The notes under the pieces were generated by a model. The model had not been told where the DNA came from and ran no database searches. It was given only the letters and a program-made list of their open reading frames with translations. The translations under genes and the position numbers were made by a program. Shown piece by piece: positions 11,031 through 23,840 of a stretch of DNA of 64,000 nt. Position 1 is the stretch's first letter. Every line of letters begins with the position of its first letter. Origin of the DNA: Scatophagus argus (lineage: Eukaryota > Chordata > Actinopteri > Scatophagidae); NCBI RefSeq assembly GCF_020382885.2, contig NC_058496.1, forward strand, positions 600,001 through 664,000, written 5' to 3'.

Positions 11031-12862
11031 ATGAGCTGTGGTAATTCATATTTCAAAGCAGGAGGAAATGTTTTGAAGCTGTTCGTGTGTGTGTGGGCTG
11101 AAGCTACGATCTGCTGTCAGAGGATGTAATTAACCCTCACTTATATTAACCACACACACACACCTCAAACAACAATTATTTGATCAGATCAAAGTCATTT
11201 TTCCTACTTTAACCTTTTGTTATTCTTTGGTCTAATGTTTCAGCTGCCATTAGCATCAAAACATCTGTTAGCTGCAAGCTAACTCATTTTCAGAGTAAAC
11301 ACACATGGATGGAAATCTTTGTAGAAATGTTCACAGCTACAAACCCACTGACAGCTTTAATCAGTCAGAGTTTATCAGGACCAGCCCTTCCTACTGCAGG
11401 CGTGTGCATGTGACGCTACGCTGGCTGCTTCCACACAGCTCAGGCTAATGGTGCGTTCCATTTGCACTCGGGACTCGGGACTCGGACTCACCGTATGTCA
11501 CGTCCCTTTAACAAAGCTGGATGTGTTCCGTTTGCCACAACTCGAGGTTTGTAACGTCAATCAGCCATCGTGACTCGTTACAAACCAAGTTAGCAGCTTC
11601 AGCTGATAAACAACACATTAAGCAGCATTTCATGCATAACAAGAGCACAGCTACAAGCGTACAGGCGCCAAAACACATGAAACACCACAGCTTAAACTGC
11701 AGGCTGTACTGCTTGTCCTCTGCGGTCCACCGACTTGACGAGTTGTTATTCCAAGATTTAACTTATGAGGCTTCAGGTTAGCTCAGTGTTAGCCTGGAGT
11801 TAAAAGATGTTTGTGTGAGATGTACTCAAGCAGAACTTTCAGTCATTTTGTTGTAGAGAACCTGGGCTGATGTAATGAGGTTTCTGTTGTATTCTGAATG
11901 CTCATTTCAGAGCGAATGCTAACAACTTCTCTGTTTGCGGTTACTGTGAATTGATTCCTTATGAAAGAAAGGTCTGTCAGCTTTTCATTCACATCCTGTT
12001 TACTTTTCCATCTGACGGAGCTCCTGCGTGTCCTGCCGTCGTTTTCTCTGACGAAGAAACAAGCCAAGCCGTCACAGGAAATTAAAGAGCAGATAAGAAG
12101 CATGTGAACACACACACCAGCTGATTTCCAGAGGCTTCCGACAATCTGACAATCCTCAGTTTGACATGTGAACACTGGGGACGACAGAGGCAAACACGCA
12201 CAGGTACAGGTGCTGTCCAGGCTACAGCAGGCTTTAATAGCAACACAAGTCAGAGGTCAGATTCAGACTCAGGTCTACATTTCAACACTTCAGACACTCA
12301 AAAAGTAAGATTACTGAGGGGTCAAACCACATGTGATATCTGCTTAATTAACACCAAACATTCTGAAAATAATTCAGGGATTTATAAATAGCAGAACTTA
12401 GTGAATTATTTTTGTATTTTTCACCTTAAACAACATGGTAATTGTAGCTGCTTACTTTCTAATATGCTGACAAATTCATGAAGAAGACTTAAAACTAACC
12501 TTCATCCCAAACCCCAATGTTTTTAGGTAAGTTTGACTTAACCTACAAATAAAAGAAATGACTTATGATGAATAAATGTAATCCTTTTAAACACTTTTCA
12601 ACTGAGCTTTTCAGCTGTTTATCTTCAGCTTTTGAGCTGTTAATGTAACACAGACAACACTCAACACTGCGGGAGGTAATCCGGCGTCTTTTAACTGTAT
12701 TTGCATAAACTTATTGTGATTAATAACTCTGTAAACCTGCACACAAGAGATCAGAAATCCTGACCGGCACCATGACTGATTACTGACATGTCTGTTCTGA
12801 CTGTGTGACAACAGGAAGTTTGATGAATGTAAAGACAACGTCACAAAGTGGACAACATCGAC

Positions 12863-12897
<35 letters not shown>

Positions 12898-12899
<2 letters not shown>

Positions 12900-15028
12900 A
12901 CTCTTCTGTCTCTTCTTCTTCGCTGTAGTCACTCAGAGGGAACTCACGACTCTCTTTCTGTGTATTGTAGCTTTTCCTATGCATCACACACTCCTGGTCG
13001 ATGATGGCCTGCAACACACACACACACACACACACAAGGGATCAATAAAACTAGCTGTATGTAATCTGTGTGTAATTGAGAGTTTATTAAGTGGAAATGT
13101 TTCCTCTGCAGCTTTGAAGGCCGTAGCCTCTGATCTGTGATCAGTCTAATCACTGTGTAATGACTTCACACAAACACTTTGGCTTCAACATCACAGAGAC
13201 ACACACACTTCCTGCCGATGTGCCCAGACCTGCCGCCACGCTGTGCATGTGTGTCTGAACTCATTGTAATAAGTAGTGTACAGAGTTCGCTGTGTGAACA
13301 TGACACATTTAGCCTCAGAACACTTCACACCTGAATGCTGAAAGTCACAACTCAAAGGTCTGAGAGGAGCTCCACCCTCCTCCCTCCTCCCTCCATCCTC
13401 CACCCTCCTCCCTCCTCCCTCCATCCTCCTCCCTCCATCCTCCATCCTCCAGCCTCCTCCCTCCTCCCTCCATCCTCCAGCCTCCAGCCTCCTCCCTCCT
13501 CCCTCCTCCCTCCACCCTCCTCCCTCCATCCTCCAGCCTCCAGCCTCCTCCCTCCTCCCTCCTCCCTCCACCCTCCTCCCTCCATCCTCCAGCCTCCAGC
13601 CTCCTCCCTCCTCCCTCCACCCTCCTCCCTCCTCCCTCCACCCTCCTCCCTCCATCCTCCAGCCTCCAGCCTCCTCCCTCCTCCCTCCTCCCTCCTCCCT
13701 CCATCCTCCAGCCTCCAGCCTCCTCCCTCCACCCTCCTCCCTCCTCTTCTTGGACAAGAGGAGAAACGTCTTCCAGAACTCCAACCTTGACCATGACCTG
13801 GATGACTGAGAATCTTCACAGATAAAATCTAAAAGGTTCATCCTCAGGAGAGCAGGAGGAAGATCAGGACATTCGACTGGTGATGTGACTGGTTCCACAT
13901 CAGTTGTTTAAACTGCTCTGCTACTCACTGCAACGTGGACAAACTCCAAGGTTTTATATTCACCATTTTCTCCTCTCTGACAGCAGGGTTACGGAGCAGG
14001 AAGCAGAGCGGAGCATACAGGATGTTGATCACTCCGATAAACACCATGAGCCAAGGAAAGCCCACTGCCTGGACCAGAGCACCCCCTATGGACGGCCCTG
14101 GAACACAGAAGGACCACATCCAGGATGGCGATAGTTGCTGTGTTTTTTCTGTATTTTTGTTAACGTTCAGTGAAAACAAGATGCAGTGTGTGTATGTGCG
14201 AGTGTGTGTGTGTTACCTATGGCGAACCCCATACACAGCGCCACATCAGCGATAGCATACACACTGCCGTAGACGGAGGCGTGACGGATGTCGACCAGGT
14301 AACCCATGATAGCCATCATGGAGGAGTCGACCATACCTGAAGGGAAACCACACACCTGTTTGTCTCCAGCGGGTCACCTTCAAACACCTGCAGTATCTGA
14401 GACTCAGTCATGAACATGCTGATAGTCACCTATAGCGAAGCCCAGACCTCCATTTGGTCCAATCAGACCGTAGATACTGGTGGCTAAGGGAACCTGACAC
14501 ACACACACACACACACACACAGTGAGGATGTGATGTGACTGGCAGCTGAAGCAGTTCAGATGCCACAGGAGTTAAATTGATAGTTTTTAACATGAAGTTT
14601 GGTTCCTGGTGGTGAGAACAAACGGTAGCGGGAAAGAAATCAATGAAAAGATGGTGTGTGCGTTAGAGTAGGTCTTACATCATTTCCTGTAACTACAACA
14701 CTGTTCACCACATTAACTGAGATGGATGATTGGTTGGATGAACAGACCAATGGACTGATATTATGTATAAATGGAAAATTGATTGGATGTAGTGATGTTG
14801 TACTCACACACAGCAGACTGATGCCAATGATGAACATCCCCAGCATGGAGCAGAGCCACCTGGAGACAGAAACACCATCAGTCTGTCTGTCTGCCTGTCT
14901 GTCTGTCTGTCAGGTGTGGGTTTACCAGAAATCTTCACGATCAGGTCTGAACAGGACTCAAACTTTAAAGAAAAGCTAATCTGTTAATCTGTTGATTAAA
15001 CATCTTCTCCTGAAGCTTGTATGAAGTG

Positions 15029-15066
<38 letters not shown>

Positions 15067-18000
15067 CTGACCGTCCCATCTTGTTGGCCAGAACACCAAA
15101 CAGGTTTGTTCCTATCAGGTAGGAGATACTGGCAGGGAGGAAGGCCACACCTGCAACACAACACACACCTGTCAGAGAGGGACAAGAGGACTACAGTTTC
15201 CAGCTTCCAGGAGCTGCTTCAGCTGAAGGAGGAGGAGGAGGAGGAGGAGGAGGAGGATTCTCATCTTCATCCTTCAGTTTGTCACAGACACTCAGCATCA
15301 ACACATCTGGACACGAACTGAAGCTGCAGTACAAATACTCACCTCTGAGGTGGAGCGGAGTACAAGTATGAATTAACACAAAATGGAAATTGTATAGTAA
15401 GATACAAGTACCACTATGGGAGTAAATGTACTGCGCTACATTCTACCAGCAGGCCAAAGGCAGGGAAGAAGTAAGAAAGAAAAGCTGGAGGGCAGGAAGT
15501 GGAACATACCAAGTTGCCATTTAGGGGAGCACATGGTCTGCATCATCCAGATTGGCAGAGTCGGCTCCAGGATGGCAACACCCATGTTGGCAAAGCACAG
15601 AGAGCCTGCAGACAGACAGACGGACAGACAGACAGGCAGATCCTCCCGCCGCAGACTACACAGACGTGAGGTCGGTGGTACAGCTGAGTGTGAGGAGGCG
15701 TCTTCTTACCTGCGCTGATGAGGATGTACGGATCTCGTAACAGCGTCAGTAACGGAGTCCCCTCCACACTCTGAAACACACAAACTCAGACTGCTCATAC
15801 TGGTCCAGAACTGACTGAATCCAACCAGCTCAGCTCGGTCTAGACCAGTTGTGGTTTTCATGTGGACTCACCCCAGGAGAGATCTTTGAAGGCTGCAGGA
15901 TGCACAGCTGTAACGCTGCGACACACAAACACACAAGGCACCATCAACACAGGAGGTCACGGGTTTGAATCCCGCCAGCGGCAGTTCATCATAGCCGAGC
16001 TCACTGAAAATCTACACTTTTTTACCTCCATCGAACACAGCCAGCAAGGCCAGGATCAGGAAGGGGGCGCTCTTCCCCACAAACTCATACATCACACTGC
16101 CGAACGGAGCCCCAACTGAAACACAGCGTCACAGGACAACACACCAGCCGCAGGCTATGAGCAACAGATGGTGTTCGTCTGTCTTTGTGAGGACAAATCA
16201 GAGACACCCGAAGACACGACCAAAGCGGCATCCGGTTTAATGCTGAATGAGGTGTTGGATTTTATATGCTCATCAAATATCTTTAACACAAAGTAACTGA
16301 AGCAGTCGGACACGTGCAGTGTGAGACAAGTAAAACGTGTGTGTGTCTCACTCAGGACTCCCATAGCCAGTCCTCCCAGGGCGATGCCCATGGCGATGCC
16401 TCTCTCCCCGTCATCTGTGTACACGCTGGCCAACATACCCAGACCTGCACACACACACACACATGCGCACATATACACACATGTACACACACATGCGCGT
16501 ACACATACATACACACACACGCACATATACACACGTACGCACGCACACGTACACACACACACACTGGTAAACACTTGTGGTTGTGAACGCGTGCTGAGTG
16601 TTTGATGCGTCAGTGTAAAGGCGTCGACCTGCCACAGAGGAGAAGGATGAGCCGATTCCCTGCAGAGAGCGAGCGAAGAACAGCAGAGCGTAGGTCCCTG
16701 AGAAGGCAAACACTGACACACACACACATCGGGTTAGACGTCTCTGTTCAGAAAACACACTGACATCACTCTGTGTGTGTGTGTGTGTGTGTCCGACTCA
16801 CTGATGGTCGACACAAACATGATGATGAAGCCAGCAAACATGGGGATGTGATACCCGATCCTACAGACACAGAGACAGAGTGGAGGCTCAGTCAGAAGGC
16901 CGAGGGCTCGAGATTCCTTAGTGTTTAATCACAGCCCACCACCACCACCTTCAGTCATGTAAATGTAAACGTCAGCAGGTCCGAGTTCCGCAGTGATGGA
17001 GGACATGCGCATATGAACTTTATGTTAGCATGCTAACATTAGCTAATTAGCAGTAACACAAAGTGCAGCTGAGGCTGATGAATGTCATCGTTTCTGCTGC
17101 TATCTGATCAGAAATGAAAATACTGGACACACTGAAATGCTGGCCTGATGGTGGCGCTAGATGAAAAGTCAGAGGATCACCAAAGTCATTACACTTCATC
17201 CCGAAGGGGCCGTGAAGGTCTGAACCACATTTCATCACAATCCGTCCAACAGCTGCTGAGATTTTTCAGTCTGGACTGAAGTGGAGGATCCATGGAGCCC
17301 CAACACAAACGAGGCCAAAAATAAAGTAACTAAAAGCACACAACAGGAACTTACAGGAAGTCCATCAAACACAAACAGTCAGTAAACATACAGATTTAGC
17401 CATCAGGTTTGTTTCACCTTCACTGAAATAAAAAAGTCAATTAAAGGCTGGGCCTCCGGTGATGAGCAGCTGGGTACACAAAGGTGCCTGTTATAGAAAG
17501 TGCATTTCAGGTGAACATAACATGCATTTCTACTGCTTTAATGTAACTATTTCAATAATGTAATCGTTTTAGTTTTAACACTTTGCTGTTCTGTATTAAT
17601 TACCTAAATCATCCTGTTAGTGCAGGTGTTTGTTTGTTAATGTCTCCGCCAACTGAAGTTTGTCGTACCGTACAAAGCCAGCAGGGGGCAGTAGCTACAT
17701 TTGATTAATGATGGGGGTCTCATTCAGTGCAAGTGGCTGAATTTATCACAACACAGCACAGCACTCAGACAGAGATCTGATGTCAAATTCAAAATGTTTT
17801 GAAGTGCGCGGAATAAAATCCAGGAGAGGAAGCTGCTTTGACCACAGAAGAATCAGGCAAAAACTTCAGTGTGAGCTGCTGTTAGCTGACGAGCGGCGCA
17901 CAGGTGGCTAATGGCTAATGGCTACGTTTCATCGCTTGGAGATGAAGACAATTTTTTCATAGTGGATTAACTTGTTGTGAGAGATTGTGTGATCACCAAA

Positions 18001-19763
18001 ACATCAAGAAAACACAAAAAGAGTTGGAGATGTACACATGGTGGAGTGATGGAGGAAAGATGTTTGTAGCTAGCAGGGGTTGGCGACAAAAGAGCAGCTT
18101 CTCACTTTAATATCACGCCACCAAGGCCCAGAAAGACCCACATCTACTCGCTGCAGTGACAGCGCTGTCAGCTCTGGAAGGACTTTAGAGAAGTTTACAG
18201 ATTTACAGTGGACCAAACTGCAGTCTGATACGATAAGATACCTGTTGGTGAGTGGACCGACGAAGGGGTTGATGAACAGCTGGACCAGAGCTTTAGATGC
18301 AAACAACAAACCAACACGAACGTTTTCCTCCTCCAGAAAGATACTGTCCTGGAGACAGGAGGACTCCTGCAGGACCGAGGACAGGATAATGAATAAATCA
18401 GCTGTAAGCGCTGATCTGTCAGCAGCAGGTCAACATCATCCACCTACTGAGGTGTTGGTGGTCTCGTTAATCTGCAGGTCTGTGGTCAGGCTGGGCTGGT
18501 CTGTCGGCTCGACGTCGGGGGGGGATTCAGTCCATGTGTCCTGCAGACTGAAGGTCGTGTTGTCGAACAGGGACACCACAGGAGGGAAGGTGGGAGAAGA
18601 CAACTGGGGACTCTGCTCTGACTGTGTGTCCAGGACCGGTGCACTGAGGGTGGGCAGAGGGAGCAGTGAAGGCTGGGCGGTCTGGGGTTCTGGACTCGGA
18701 TGTTCTATGGCGTAGAGGAATGTTGGGATGATCGGCACTGAGGAAGGAAAGTGGATGGATTGATTAAAATTCACATTGTAAACATATTTGTCTTCAGGAG
18801 CCATTTTGTCTCATAAAGACGTCTCTGAGCTGAATGGACGGGAGGTGAAAACATGGAGAAACTTCTCCTCAGTACAAACCTTCAGATGAAGAAGGGCACC
18901 ATTTGCTCCTCACTCACTCCTCCTCAGCAGCAATGTGCTCAGTGCTGCCGCTGCTGGCCATGAAGTGTATTACAGCAATTACACTGTCGTCTCTTTAGCT
19001 GAGTGACTAATAAATACCACAGCCAGAATATCTTTGTCTCTGTCTTTCTTTCTCTCTTTCTTTCTCTCTTTCTTCAAGAGATGAAAACCAACAACATAAA
19101 GCTGCTAAAACACATAATGGACACATCAAAGCCACCTCAGGTGAAAAGAGCAGAGAAAGGATTTTATCTGAGAAGAGACTGAAGGAGACATTTGTGAACT
19201 GAGACTTTACGATTTAAAGTTCAAGGTCAGGAGGTCGTGAGTGCGTGTGTGCGTGTGTGTGTGTGTGTGCGTGTGCGTGTGTGTGTCCTCTGTAGTCTTT
19301 ACATTTCTCTGAGTCTAACTGCTGATGACAACTTTGACCTGCAGGTCTTTAGCTGCGTCACAGATCTGTTTCCAGCTGGTGAGACATCATGGAGGAACAG
19401 CAGAGGACGATCAGTGGGTGAACACACCACAAGGCCAAAAGTATGTGGACAGCTGCACACAGGGTAACATGACTCTACGCTCACTAATGTGCTGCTCCAT
19501 CATTAGTTACTCTTCATGTTATCGGACCTTCGTCGCAGTCTTAATGGAACATAATGATTTCATTAGAACAAACCAACATGTCACAAAGTCTTCTTCAAGC
19601 CTTCAGCTTCAAACTCAACTCTGATGGCACTGACGTGTGTGTGTGTGTGTGTGTGTGTGTACTTACCGACCACAGTGAGCAGCATGTGGTCAAGCAGCAG
19701 AGCAACACACACGACGACCAGGACGAGTCTGGGAGAACCTCGACTCTGATGGAGCCACGCCAT
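12898..19763 (-). CDS. slc18a1: Vesicular monoamine transporter 1, complete, 532 aa
   Basis: This proton/monoamine antiporter of secretory granules belongs to the 12-TM major facilitator superfamily. Sixteen coding exons in transcript order are 19763-19667, 18737-18448, 18366-18242, 16860-16802, 16712-16629, 16444-16352, 16115-16026, 15915-15872, 15770-15710, 15605-15510, 15150-15072, 14859-14808, 14493-14430, 14336-14217, 14097-13964 and 13008-12898. They total 1599 nt with all phases consistent. TM1 holds [20 protein letters not shown] with the conserved Asp (residue 25). A Ser/Pro/Thr-rich luminal loop with Asn-X-Thr/Ser sites follows. Other hallmarks are [51 protein letters not shown] and [34 protein letters not shown] and [11 protein letters not shown] favour VMAT1 over VMAT2. 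The acidic tail ([11 protein letters not shown]) is a sorting/phosphorylation region in the family. Confidence 0.95.
13367..13745. repeat. Pyrimidine-strand minisatellite (CCTCCATCCTCCAGCCTCC type)
   Basis: About 380 bp is built from CCTCC, CATCCTCCAG and CCACCCTCC blocks in higher-order units of roughly 50-60 bp. Its strand is almost entirely C/T with few A and G. It lies in the last intron of slc18a1 (13009-13963), so the transcript reads it as G/A-rich. Long open frames through it are repeat artefacts. Confidence 0.9.
16447..16564. repeat. Compound (CA)n microsatellite with GCGC/TACA interruptions
   Basis: This is a long ACACAC run with ATGCGCAC, ATACAC and GTACGC interruptions, inside the slc18a1 intron 16445-16628. 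In the transcript it reads as a GT-rich tract ending at the acceptor of exon 16444-16352. Confidence 0.85.
19432..19460. repeat. Short Tc1-like element end fragment
   Basis: GGCCAAAAGTATGTGGACAG matches 50257-50276 exactly and resembles the terminal repeat of common fish Tc1/mariner elements. Only the tip is recognisable at either site. Confidence 0.5.
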
Positions 19764-21438
19764 GTCTACACACACACACACACACACATTTGTCACATGT
19801 GTGTCACTGTTTTTGTCTTGTTTTTGTTTTCTGCTGCGGGTGAAACACTTCATGATTCAGTCCACGCTGGAGCCACAGCTGATCCACACTGAAACTGCTC
19901 ACCAGCAGGGGGACACGTTTTAAAACATTCATGAAACCTGCTTTACAAATACTTGGTGGGCAGGGAAAGACATTTGACATTGGACGCTGGACGTGGACAC
20001 ACGACGGGAGAGGCTGGAAGCAGCTGACACGTCTGCAGTAAACTCGGTCTGTCCGTGTGTGTGCTAACAAAGAGACGCAGTGCAGAGCAGCTGCAGTGAG
20101 GCTGAGGGCTCCTTCATATCACATTTGATCTTTAATAAAACAACAGGATGCTCTGTTGTTATCACACACTCCAGATATTAGTCTGAGCCCACACACTCAA
20201 ACCCCAAGAGAACCCTCAAGAGACCCGATTCACTTCCAGACTTTATGCTAATCTCGGCTAACAACGAGTCCAGTGCCGAGACTGATTGTGTTTGTTGACT
20301 ACAGCCAGCAGAAACACCACCAGATGGTGGCGCTAACATTGATTTTTAGCCGCGTTAGCTGCATGAATCCAAACTGAAATATCCCAGCTGTTGGATGGAC
20401 TGTGGTGAAATGCGGTTCAGATGTTCGCGGTCCCCTGAGGATGAACTGCAATAACTGACTTTTCATCAGCCCAGCATTCGAATGCGTCCGGCACTTCAGT
20501 TCAGCCGTACACATCAGCTTCAGCTGCTCTTTGTTGCTGCTAACTGGCTAATGTTAGCGTGCTAACGGGCTAAAGGGAGACAGTGAACACGACAAACTGT
20601 TGAAAGATCATAACGTTCTGAGCTCAGCTGCTGGGTTGTTTTCATGTCAGCGTTATGTTTTACTTATTTCATCTTGTTGACACCTGATAATCTTTGTAAG
20701 CTTATTCAAATGTGGATCAAATATAAATAAATATAAATTCTGTGCAAATAGAAAGTTTGAATAAAAACTCGTCAGATCAGTGCTTGTAGATTTTTCTTTG
20801 TCAGTGTGAACTGACGTTTCACTGTGCGTCTGTTCTGACTGCTGATTGGTTTAGAGGCTGTTTCCTCCCTCACTAACAGAATTATCGCACACACACACAC
20901 ACACATTCACATGTGCATGCACGCACGCACACACACGCACACGCGCGCGCACACACACACACACGCACACACACACCTCCTTTTATTCTCTTATCTCCAT
21001 CCATCTCGTTCGCTTCATTTCTCTCCCTGATCTGAAATGTAATTTTGCGTCTGAATCTTTGGTTTGATGCAGCAGAGAAAACGATGAAAACGTTTTATTT
21101 CTCTTGTTTCTGTATAATTTGCTCCTTAACAAACACAACAGATCAGAAGTCAACAACAGGCAGGTGTGTTGAACAGCTGCAGAAAAACAGAACAAAAACA
21201 GCCACAAACAAAATCAAACAAATCTTAACTCCAGAAAAATAAAAACACAACAAAACATTCAAGAGAATAAAACTCACATTATTTAAGAATTAGAACATAA
21301 GCAAAAGCTATTTCAGCTATTGCAGTTCAACCAAAACTAAAGTAAAACAAACAACTCTAAAATCAATCATATGAATAAAATAAAATGAGACTGAAACAAA
21401 GTTCAGAGCTGACGGCAAAGCAGACAGGTGGGTCCTAC

Positions 21439-21520
21439 CTGCACGACCGAAGCTCCTCTTCTTGTCCTCCGAGCTGCTGACGGACTGATTACAGCCTCAG
21501 TGTGTCCTGAGGGGGGTGGA
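21439..21520 (-). other. slc18a1: Likely slc18a1 5' UTR exon (donor at 21438)
   Basis: On the minus strand GGTCGTGCAG|GTAGGACC is a good donor. The first coding exon begins right after a GT-repeat acceptor ending TAG|AC before the ATG, which implies an upstream noncoding exon. This is the best donor I see in the right place. The 5' limit is not defined by the sequence. Confidence 0.35.
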
Positions 21521-21668
21521 CAGACAAAAGGACAGAAGAGGAGGAGGACAGGAAACAAGGAGAGAAGGAGGGACTTAAGGAGGTGAACGTTTCCTTTATT
21601 CTGATAAAAACAGACAACACGGAGACACACACAGACACACATCAGCAGCGCAAACCATACACCCTCTG

Positions 21669-21715
<47 letters not shown>

Positions 21716-21793
21716 AGTAATTGTGAGCATCTGCTGTCCTTTTATTGAAGCCCTGGAACAACCTGCAGGCTGGAGACCTTATCACACACACAC

Positions 21794-21831
<38 letters not shown>

Positions 21832-22039
21832 CAGGTCTGTTTACACTGCTGTTCTCTTCATGATGTGTTCCATGTATGTCTGTAGAAGTCATACGTGTAG
21901 TCGCACACTCCACATATGAGCAGTGGTGGAAGTACTGCAGTTGTGTATTTCTACACTGCAGTAGTAATACCACAGTGTACCATCATGTAGTAATACCACA
22001 AAGCCTCTGTGTGTTTAAACACAAATGCTGAAACATTTA

Positions 22040-22152
22040 CAGAAGAGGAGGAAGAAGAAGAGGTGGAGGAGGAGAAGGAGAAGGAGGAGGGAGAGGAGGT
22101 GGAGGAGGTGGAGGAATAAGAGGAAGAGGTGGAGGAAGAGGAGGAGGAGGTG
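22040..22152. repeat. (GGA/GAA)n purine tract
   Basis: About 110 bp of GAGGAGGAAGAAGAAG-type sequence with scattered GTG, purine-rich on the plus strand. It lies next to the 13-bp minisatellite. Open frames here code for poly-Glu or poly-Arg and are not credible genes. Confidence 0.85.
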
Positions 22153-22207
22153 GTCAAGCTGCTTCAAGTGCTGCCTTCAGAGGAGGAACTTTCTGCGGTG
22201 GCCAAGG

Positions 22208-22324
22208 CCCAGGTGTCCAGTCCAGGTGTCCAGTCCAGGTGTCCAGCCCAGGTGTCCAGTCCAGGTGTCCAGTCCAGGTGTCCAGCCCAGGTGTCCAGTC
22301 CAGGTGTCCAGCCCAGGTGTCCAG
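22208..22324. repeat. Minisatellite, nine copies of a 13-bp unit
   Basis: The unit (C/T)CCAGGTGTCCAG is repeated nine times at exactly 13 bp. T and C variants at the first position alternate irregularly. The tract lies between slc18a1 and the dickkopf gene. No gene is supported in 21.6-23.5 kb. Confidence 0.95.
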
Positions 22325-23508
22325 GGGTCTTGGCGTTGTGGTGTGTGTCTACATTCACCTATGAGATAATAAGCTGCGATTGTGTCGTATGAATCTTCCA
22401 CTTATGAAGACTGAACAATGAGGTGATTGATTGTTCTGTGATGAATGTGATGTGATTAAAGAAGAGACTCAACACACCTGATCTGTGCTGGAAATGTGAT
22501 GACTTTATTCTGACAACCTGAGAGGTCTGACCTGACTTCACTCGGGTACGGTACGGTGGTACGGTGGCCCTGAAGTGCAAAAACACAGCAGCAAAATCAC
22601 AGACTGCCAGAGAGAGCGTCCAGTCAGGACGGGGGATCTCTGTCCCATAACTTCCTTCCTGTTCCATTTGAGTTGAATGTTGTCACTGTGTTTTGGACTT
22701 CAGTTAAATGCCAAAAGCTGCGTTCACATGCGCAGAATGTTCCGGTTATTTTGAAAAGGTGATATTCCTACAAAGCTGTTAGCACGGCTAATGAGGCTGA
22801 GTGTCGGGCGTCTGGGACATTCATTACGTTAAACAGAGAACTCAAATTCACATTCACTCGTGAGATGCGGCTTCCCGCTCACGCTGACTTACCTGCAGCA
22901 AGTGTTCCTCTGCTGGGTTAGTGCTGAGTTCAGAGAAACCAGGTGCCCCCCAAAGCCACATCCACATGTAAAGCACCTGTGCGGTGATTGGCTGGGGCGC
23001 CTGTCAATCAGAGCCACACCCCTGGACATGTTTTCCCGAGAAATCTCTGAGGCATCTTTATTGGAAGGACGATTGTGTTGAATTTGTGTGCTCAGAGAAG
23101 CTGAGCTGAGATTATTCTGTTCACCTGCCATGAAACGGATTCACTTCTGTCTGTTAATCAGCTTTAATCACCTGTAAACACTCGCACATCCGCCTGCCTC
23201 ACAGAAGCAGGTTTGGCTCTAATGAGTCTTCATTTCAAACCACATAAAGCAAAACCACACACACACACACACACACACTCTGCTCCACTGACTCTACCTG
23301 TCTCGTGTCTCCAGGTGTGTTTTAATCTCTCTGTGGTCTCTGCGGTGTCATGTATCAAACGTCCCTCCTCACCTGGGGCTGTGAGGCTTCCAGGAAGGAA
23401 GCAAAGACGGCGCTGTCTCCACCGACTGATGCGGTCGAGCTTCAAAAGCACCTTCAAGACTTCTGAGAGACAGACGGCTGAAAGAGGACGGATCAGAGGG
23501 AGGGGAGG

Positions 23509-23516
23509 GGTATAAA
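23509..23516 (+). promoter_or_regulatory. Probable TATA box of the dickkopf-family gene
   Basis: GTATAAAG sits in GGGGAGGGGTATAAAGACAA, about 330 bp before the start ATG at 23841. It faces the gene, and a transcription start near 23540 would give a 5' UTR of about 300 nt. The stretch 23540-23840 has no other gene. Confidence 0.5.
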
Positions 23517-23840
23517 GACAAACACACCTGAAAGGCAGCAGCAGGAGGACACGCAGAGCAGAGACGATCAGCCAGGACACCAAGTCTGACGGAGGTCTGC
23601 AGACAGGACACAAAACTCGTTTTGTTCTCTCAAACCACTCGAAAGCATCAGGTAGACTTTTCAGGCCGGAGGGACTGAGACCAACAGCAGACCGGAGGAC
23701 AGCAGAGCGACAGAGTAAGACCATCTGAAAGAGAGAAGTGTAGTTTAGAAGGAGGTTCTGCAGCTTTCCTTCCCTCACAGCGAGAGGAGGAGGAGGAGGA
23801 GAAAAGGAGGACCACAGCGACTGACAGCAGTTAGAGGACG

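Larger units (their letters stand above)
8952..12897. other. tti2-slc18a1 intergenic region
   Basis: Both genes are on the minus strand, so this is upstream of tti2 and downstream of slc18a1. It contains the possible tti2 promoter, a short LINE-tail signature (TTTATTGATCTGAAGGGAAA at 10017-10036), the 14-bp minisatellite at 10064-10204, an (AC)n run near 10993-11026 and the slc18a1 3' UTR next to 12897. I found no supportable gene; open frames at 10418-10639 and 11521-11781 lack homology I recognise. Confidence 0.6.

Noticed and set aside
13191-13898. Open frames of 110-235 codons on both strands
   Set aside because: They are produced by the CCTCC minisatellite inside an slc18a1 intron. Several frames are open at once and composition is extreme.
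15951-15985. Possible tRNA or SINE B-box (GGTTTGAATCCCGCC)
   Set aside because: No A-box, no cloverleaf and no SINE body around it. It lies next to an slc18a1 exon and is probably chance or a tiny relic.
22025-22392. Arg- and Glu-rich frames of 87-114 codons
   Set aside because: They are read through the GGA tract and the 13-bp minisatellite, with no homology.
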